The notes under the pieces were generated by a model, which was given only the letters and a program-made list of their open reading frames with translations, did no database searches and was not told where the DNA came from. A DNA stretch of 10,684 nt from Candidatus Krumholzibacteriota bacterium (GTDB lineage Bacteria > Krumholzibacteriota > Krumholzibacteriia > Krumholzibacteriales > Krumholzibacteriaceae). The translations under genes were made by a program, and so were the position numbers. The stretch's first letter is position 1. Every line of letters begins with the position of its first letter. Positions 6,280-10,684 of this stretch are shown here, piece after piece. Location: NCBI GenBank assembly GCA_030630165.1, contig DAOVNN010000065.1, positions 1-10,684 of the forward strand, written 5' to 3'.

Positions 6280-7902
6280 ATGGAAATGGTGAGAAGCGAC
6301 ATACTGGTGATAGGAAGTGGTGCGGCGGGGCTTTTCTTTGCCCTGAAGGCCTCGGAGTATGCCGATGTCCGCGTAATCACGAAGAAGAAGGCCGATCAGT
6401 CCAATACGAGGTATGCCCAGGGCGGGATCGCCTCGGTCATGGACAGGGTAAGGGATTCATTCGATCTGCATATAAAGGATACGATAGAGGCCGGGCGCGG
6501 ACTGTGCGACAGGGAAGCCGTCGAGATAATGGTCCGCGAGGGGCCTGACAGGATCGAGGAGCTGATCGCTCTCGGAGTAAGGTTCTCGAGGGACGACAGC
6601 AGCGGAAGTCTTCGGCTCGGACGGGAGGGAGGGCACACGCAGCCGCGGATCGTGCACTACGGCGATCTGACCGGCAGGGAACTCGAAGAGACGCTGCTGA
6701 AGGCCTGCGCTTCGAATCCCCGTATAGAGATCGAGGAGGAGAGGCTGGCCGTCGACCTCGTTGTCGACGGGATGGGCAGGGTCAGGGGATGTCACGCATT
6801 ATTAGGCGGCGGGGAGATATGTACCTATCTGGCGTCGAACACCGTTCTCGCCACCGGCGGGGCGGGAAAGATATACCTCTACACATCGAATCCCGATGTT
6901 GCCACCGGTGACGGGATCGCGATGGCCTATGCCGCCGGCGCCGAGATCGAGAATCTCGAATTCGTACAGTTCCACCCCACCTGTCTCTACCACTCAGAGG
7001 CCAAGTCGCACCTGATATCGGAGGCTCTCAGGGGTGAGGGCGCCGTGCTCCGGAGCCTCGACGGCAGGGAGTTCATGAATAAGTACGATCCGCGAGCCGA
7101 ACTCGCCCCGCGCGATATCGTTGCCAGGGCGATCGACAGCGAGATGAAGCAAAGCGGCGAGAAGTATGTCCTTCTCGACATATCTCACAAGTCGGGTGCC
7201 TGGCTCAGGGAGCGCTTTCCTTTTGTATACGAGACATGTCTCGAGTTCGGTATAGATATAGGTTCGGAACCGATACCTGTGGTTCCCGCCGCTCACTACA
7301 TGGTCGGCGGAGTAAAGGCCCGCATCGACGGGACGACCGCACTGAAAGGGCTCTATGCGATCGGCGAGGTGGCATGCTCGGGCTGCCACGGTGCTAACAG
7401 GCTCGCGAGCAATTCCCTGCTCGAATCGCTTGTCAGCGCCGCGCGATGCGCCGCCAGGCTCGCCGGGGAGATCGAGAAGGACCATTACGAACCTTCTGTC
7501 GGGGAGGTTCCGGTCGCCGCCGACCCGAAGGTCCTCGAGACAGTGATACTCGATCATGACTGGGATCTTACGAGAAGAGTGATGTGGGATTATGTCGGAA
7601 TCGTCAGGTCGGACGAACGTCTCCATATAGCGAGACAGAGGATCGGCCAGATCGCTCAGACTGTCAGGATGCTCTTTGACGAGTACGGCATATCGAGTGA
7701 CATGGTGGAACTGCGAAATATCGCGCTTGTCTCCTCGCTCGTCGTGGAGTCGGCCTCCATGAGAAAGGAATCACGCGGCCTGCACTATAACATGGACTGG
7801 CCTGAAATGGATCCATCCGGGGAACGCAGCACACTCATGAGAAGAGGAGCGGGCAGGGGACCGACGACCACTTATGGTCACAAGGAAGGAACGGCGGATT
7901 GA
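6280..7902 (+). CDS. nadB: L-aspartate oxidase NadB
   Basis: A cytosolic FAD flavoprotein that oxidises L-aspartate to iminoaspartate, which NadA condenses with dihydroxyacetone phosphate to quinolinate for NAD synthesis. At 540 residues it has normal length. The FAD-binding GSGAAGL is at 12-18, followed by SNTRYAQGGIA, then GREGGHTQ with Glu116 (E. coli Glu121). His232 in QFHPTCLYH, Arg278 in APRDIVARAID, His339 in PAAHY and Arg374 in GANRLASNSLLE align with E. coli His244, Arg290, His351 and Arg386, so the active site is complete. The C-terminal helical region (WDYVGIVR onward) is also present. Ribosome site GGGAGG (6265-6270) lies 9 bases before the ATG at 6280; an ATG at 6286 is an alternative. 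nadA and nadC are not in the window. It heads a three-gene operon. Confidence 0.97.
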   Translation: MEMVRSDILVIGSGAAGLFFALKASEYADVRVITKKKADQSNTRYAQGGIASVMDRVRDSFDLHIKDTIEAGRGLCDREAVEIMVREGPDRIEELIALGVRFSRDDSSGSLRLGREGGHTQPRIVHYGDLTGRELEETLLKACASNPRIEIEEERLAVDLVVDGMGRVRGCHALLGGGEICTYLASNTVLATGGAGKIYLYTSNPDVATGDGIAMAYAAGAEIENLEFVQFHPTCLYHSEAKSHLISEALRGEGAVLRSLDGREFMNKYDPRAELAPRDIVARAIDSEMKQSGEKYVLLDISHKSGAWLRERFPFVYETCLEFGIDIGSEPIPVVPAAHYMVGGVKARIDGTTALKGLYAIGEVACSGCHGANRLASNSLLESLVSAARCAARLAGEIEKDHYEPSVGEVPVAADPKVLETVILDHDWDLTRRVMWDYVGIVRSDERLHIARQRIGQIAQTVRMLFDEYGISSDMVELRNIALVSSLVVESASMRKESRGLHYNMDWPEMDPSGERSTLMRRGAGRGPTTTYGHKEGTAD

Positions 7903-8285
7903 GACACGATTCTGACAGGTGGCGGGATGTAGACGAGGCTGCCGGCGCCGACGGTAGATATGAAAAATACGCATGGCGCTTCGTGTTCTCCGGAGTAGAA
8001 TCCACCATGGAGATGATGAGAGCAAGCGGACATATATCAGGCGATGAGCTCCTGGAAGGATTGAGGGTGATTGCCTCGAGGCAGTTCGGGCCGATGGCGA
8101 AGGAAGTGCTCAATCACTGGGGGATATACACGACGAGAGATATTGGAAATATCGTTTTCGGCCTGATCGCCGCCGAGCTCCTGGAGCACAGCGATGAAGA
8201 TTCGATCGAGGAATTCGATGACGTATTCGATTTTCAAAAGGTGTTCGAGGAAGACTATTACGACGACCAGCACTCCCTGACATGA
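7899..8285 (+). CDS. Minf_1886-family protein of unknown function
   Basis: A 128-residue soluble protein. It matches the pattern I know for the Minf_1886 family (TIGR04138), small uncharacterised proteins best known from Verrucomicrobia and Planctomycetes. The hallmarks are YAWRFVFSGVEST (24-36), HISGDELLEGLRVIA, RQFGPMAKEVLNHWGI and TTRDIGNIVFGLI, then an acidic tail with EEFDDVFDFQKVF. It is predicted mainly helical with no membrane segment or catalytic motif that I can see. The TTG start at 7899 overlaps the nadB stop (TTGA), and AAGGAAGGA at 7882-7890 lies 8 bases upstream, which supports this unusual start. No ATG occurs before the conserved part. It overlaps the next gene by ATGA. Its tight coupling to nadB is the only functional hint. 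Confidence 0.85.
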   Translation: MRHDSDRWRDVDEAAGADGRYEKYAWRFVFSGVESTMEMMRASGHISGDELLEGLRVIASRQFGPMAKEVLNHWGIYTTRDIGNIVFGLIAAELLEHSDEDSIEEFDDVFDFQKVFEEDYYDDQHSLT

Positions 8286-10477
8286 ATAACAGGAACAGAA
8301 GACGCACACGGATAATCGCTCTCGGAGCGTGCGCCGTCTGCGTGCAGACCCTGTACATAAGAGAGATACTCGCGATAGTAACGGGCACGGAACTGGTTCT
8401 CGGGCTGGCGCTCGCTTCGTGGCTCTTCTGGATCGGCGCAGGCGGTCTGATCGGTGGAAGGATCATGCGGGCAGGTCCCGCAGCCGAACGAGCTTTCTCC
8501 GGGCTCTCGCTTTCACTCATACTTTCCGTTCCCCTCGTCGTTTTGTTTATCCGCATGGGAAGAAGCCTGCTCGTCGATCCGCCCGGGTCGATCCCGGATA
8601 TCCTGCCGGCGGCTGTATTCATCTTCGTCTCTGCCGCGCCTTTCGGTCTGTTGTATGGCGCGATCTACAACTCCGCCAGTGCCGTGATGCAGGAGCCGGG
8701 TAAGAGTTCAACCTCAGGGATCTCGTCAGCCTATATCCTCGAGGCCGGGGGAGCAATCGCCGGGGGCGCGCTGCTGTCTCTTCTCTTCCTGGCATTTCTC
8801 ACCCAGCTTGGGGCGTCGTTTGCTGTGTCGGCACTGGTGACGGCGGTATTTCTGATCACATCTGAAAGGGGAAGGCGTGCGGGATGGGTGGTCACGCTTA
8901 TTCTCGCTGTGGCCGGGTTCGAAGCGTCTCCTTATCTCGACAGGGCCAGCATGTCGATCGTCTTCAGCGGTTATGAGGTGATGGAGGTCGTTCCTTCGCG
9001 TTACACGGAGCTCTGTGTGACGAGGAACAGGGAGACCGTATCTGTCTTCTCCGGGGGAGCGCGGCTCTTCAGTCATCCTGATCTTGAGGCAGCGGGAGAA
9101 AGGGTGCATATACCATTGCTTGCTCACCCTGCTCCTGCATCAGTCTTGATGATCGGAGGAGGGCCGGGCGGCGGGCTGGAGGAGGCATTGAGTCATCCGG
9201 GTGTAGAGAGTGTCGACTGGATCGAGCTCGACGGGAATCTGCCGGAACTGCTCGACAGGGCTGCCGGCACCGATAGAGAAGGTCCAGGCGCGAGGGGCCT
9301 GACAGGCGACGGCCGTTTTCTGCTCCGCGGACCAGAACGGTATGACGTGATCATCGCGAATGTCCCCGAGCCCGTCAATCTGAGGTGGAACAGGTACTTC
9401 ACGGTGGAATTCTTCGAGTCGGCGCGGCGAAGCCTCCTTCCGGACGGAATACTGACGATAAGACACGGAGCCTCCGAAAACTTTCTCTCGGCGGGAAATG
9501 CTGTCGTGCTGGGAATGATCAGGGAGACTCTCGGTTCGGCGTTTGAGTTTGTCGATATAGTACCGGGCGTCACCGTCTTCTTCATCGCCTCGGACAGTCC
9601 GGTCGATGCGGGGGATATCCGCGCGAGGCTTCTGGCGAGAAATCTCGGTGGACGCTTTCTGTCGCTCGACGAGCTGGTGTGGAGACTGTCTGATGAGAGG
9701 AGGGTGGACCTCGACTCTGCTCTCGCGGACGCTCGCGGACCGATCAACACAGACCTTCATCCGGTCCTCGTCTCACATGAGCTGATCCTCCACGGCCGGA
9801 AGTCGGGGAATGTTTCTCCGGTTTTTCTCGAGGGTATGCTGGATCTGCCTTGCTGGGCACTGCCGGCCCTGATACTGGCCGCCGCGGTATTCATCGGGAT
9901 TATTGCGGGAGGAGGAGTGGCGGCAAAAGCTGCCGTCTTTACGACCGGGTTCTGCAGCATGACGGTGCAGCTGTCTCTGATGCTGGCGTACCAGGCCTTT
10001 CCGGGGATCCTATATCACACGCTAGTACTGCTGACTGCTCTTTTCATGGCGGGAGCAGCTTTCGGGGCCTTTGTGGCGGGGGGGAGAGGGTGTAAGGGAT
10101 GGTCGCCGCTCTCCGTATTACATATTCTGATGGCGGTTACGGCTGTTCTCGTTCCTGTCTGGCTGAAGCTTCAGGGGGCCGGGATCTTCGGACAGATGAC
10201 GGGGGCGGCAGGATTCATGGTCCTGTCCGCTGCGGGAGGACTACTTACGGGGGGGTACTACAGGACCCTGGTGGATACCGCCTGGCCGGCGTCAGGAGAA
10301 GCGCCTCCGGCTCTCTTCTATTCGTGGGACATGTTCGGCGCCTGCGCGGGAGGACTCCTTGCGGGTACGCTGCTTATTCCCCTCTCCGGACTCGTGTGGA
10401 CAGCCGCCGCAGTTGCCGCCATTCACTTCGCTTCGGCGATGCTGCTGACGAGGAAGATCGCAGCGGGCCGTGCGTGA
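8282..10477 (+). CDS. Polytopic membrane protein with spermidine-synthase-like domain (fused MFS/spermidine synthase type)
   Basis: A 731-residue protein in three parts. About seven hydrophobic segments (roughly 11-215) are followed by a soluble region (about 220-520) containing a Rossmann methyltransferase-like domain, and then about six more hydrophobic segments (527-725). The soluble part shows GGGPGGGLEEA (292-302), IELD (314-317, the acid that binds substrate ribose in this fold), GDGRFLL around Asp343, and YDVIIANVPEP (354-364) followed by NRYFTVEFF and LLPDGIL. In true spermidine synthases the last strand reads like DSSDP; here the catalytic Asp position is Asn360 and the second acid is Glu363. 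Authentic spermidine synthesis is therefore doubtful and the substrate is unknown. The ATG overlaps the previous stop (ATGA) with no separate ribosome site. The architecture matches membrane-fused spermidine-synthase-like proteins of several phyla. Confidence 0.85.
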   Translation: MNNRNRRRTRIIALGACAVCVQTLYIREILAIVTGTELVLGLALASWLFWIGAGGLIGGRIMRAGPAAERAFSGLSLSLILSVPLVVLFIRMGRSLLVDPPGSIPDILPAAVFIFVSAAPFGLLYGAIYNSASAVMQEPGKSSTSGISSAYILEAGGAIAGGALLSLLFLAFLTQLGASFAVSALVTAVFLITSERGRRAGWVVTLILAVAGFEASPYLDRASMSIVFSGYEVMEVVPSRYTELCVTRNRETVSVFSGGARLFSHPDLEAAGERVHIPLLAHPAPASVLMIGGGPGGGLEEALSHPGVESVDWIELDGNLPELLDRAAGTDREGPGARGLTGDGRFLLRGPERYDVIIANVPEPVNLRWNRYFTVEFFESARRSLLPDGILTIRHGASENFLSAGNAVVLGMIRETLGSAFEFVDIVPGVTVFFIASDSPVDAGDIRARLLARNLGGRFLSLDELVWRLSDERRVDLDSALADARGPINTDLHPVLVSHELILHGRKSGNVSPVFLEGMLDLPCWALPALILAAAVFIGIIAGGGVAAKAAVFTTGFCSMTVQLSLMLAYQAFPGILYHTLVLLTALFMAGAAFGAFVAGGRGCKGWSPLSVLHILMAVTAVLVPVWLKLQGAGIFGQMTGAAGFMVLSAAGGLLTGGYYRTLVDTAWPASGEAPPALFYSWDMFGACAGGLLAGTLLIPLSGLVWTAAAVAAIHFASAMLLTRKIAAGRA

Positions 10478-10684
10478 CCGTCAGCTTCAGTATTTCCAGT
10501 ATCTTCGGGCCAGGCCGGTTTCGGGAGGTCTTACATGCATTTTGTTATCCTGGATACCGCACCATCCGAACAGTTCGATAGATAAATTTTATAAATCTTT
10601 GCCAGAAAACCCCATGCTTTCAAGCATGGGGATGAATGGCACAATCTCGAAGGACTGCTATGCAGGCCTGAGAGATGGATGTAT
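10478..10684. other. Non-coding contig end with an AT-rich patch
   Basis: No credible gene is seen in these 207 bases. After about 100 bases of ordinary composition, an AT-rich patch (about 10579-10598, with AAATTTTATAAAT) precedes a strong hairpin. No intrinsic terminator with a U tract is found for the upstream operon. Confidence 0.6.
10601..10640. repeat. Perfect hairpin resembling an IS200/IS605-type element end
   Basis: CCCCATGCTT (10610-10619) and AAGCATGGGG (10622-10631) are perfect inverted repeats with a 2-base centre, flanked by an outer GCCA/TGGC pair (10601-10604, 10637-10640) across 5-base internal loops. The CCCCATGCTT..AAGCATGGGG sequence is the style of hairpin found at ends of IS200/IS605-group elements and at the 3' end of TnpB guide RNAs. 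No transposase is visible, so this may be an element edge continuing past the window, a solitary end, or a REP-like palindrome. No U tract follows, so it is a poor terminator. Confidence 0.5.

Noticed and set aside
6272..6292. Seven-codon reading frame overlapping the nadB start, possible leader peptide
   Set aside because: Its ATG is only one base from the ribosome site and the peptide has no regulatory codon pattern; probably chance.
6186..6548. Plus-strand open frame before and overlapping nadB
   Set aside because: Most of it is the wrong frame of nadB, and its composition (Arg/Gly-rich) is that of a shadow frame.
9850..10581. Plus-strand open frames (9850-10095, 10099-10581) within or after the membrane protein gene
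   Set aside because: Out-of-frame shadows of the hydrophobic C-terminal region; the extension past 10477 has no ribosome site or recognisable protein.
10601..10640. Terminal hairpin as a Rho-independent terminator of the nadB operon
   Set aside because: It lies over 120 bases after the stop and is followed by ATGAATGGC rather than a U tract on either strand.

Overview
The window looks like an entire contig, or most of one, from a Gram-negative (diderm, lipid A-making) bacterium. It is moderately GC-rich and uses AGG (Arg) and ATA (Ile) codons heavily in every gene. The in-frame LpxC-FabZ fusion, the order of the lpx genes and a Minf_1886-family gene point to the FCB/PVC side of the bacterial tree, probably an uncultured FCB-type lineage. 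That placement is inferred from gene content and no phylum is proved.

Region 1 (about 117-5330, + strand) is a lipid A biosynthesis operon. It holds the 3' part of a bifunctional lpxC-fabZ gene, lpxA, a Gfo/Idh/MocA-type NAD(P)-dependent oxidoreductase in the position of gnnA, lpxB, a DUF374 acyltransferase (LpxJ-like candidate) and lpxK. Gaps are tiny or are 4-base ATGA overlaps. Together the enzymes supply hydroxyacyl-ACP, load the first acyl chain on UDP-GlcNAc (or its 3-amino analogue), deacetylate it, condense the disaccharide, probably add a secondary acyl chain, and 4'-phosphorylate it. LpxD, LpxH/LpxI and WaaA are not in the window.

Region 2 (5331-6279) holds a strong hairpin between convergent genes, an unrecognised secreted lipoprotein on the - strand, and a divergent intergenic region with weak candidate promoters.

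Region 3 (6280-10477, + strand) is a second tight operon: nadB (L-aspartate oxidase), a small Minf_1886-family protein of unknown function, and a large polytopic membrane protein with a spermidine-synthase-like domain whose usual catalytic Asp is replaced. All joins are 4-base overlaps.

The two ends are unusual. Bases 1-116 are a fold-back copy of part of fabZ and are most likely an amplification or assembly chimera. The last 200 bases are non-coding and contain a 10-bp perfect hairpin resembling the subterminal hairpins of IS200/IS605-type elements; the contig may have broken at such a repeat. I did not find a clearly new defence or mobile system. The best leads are the oxidoreductase inside the lpx operon, the nadB-Minf_1886-membrane protein operon, and the terminal hairpin.
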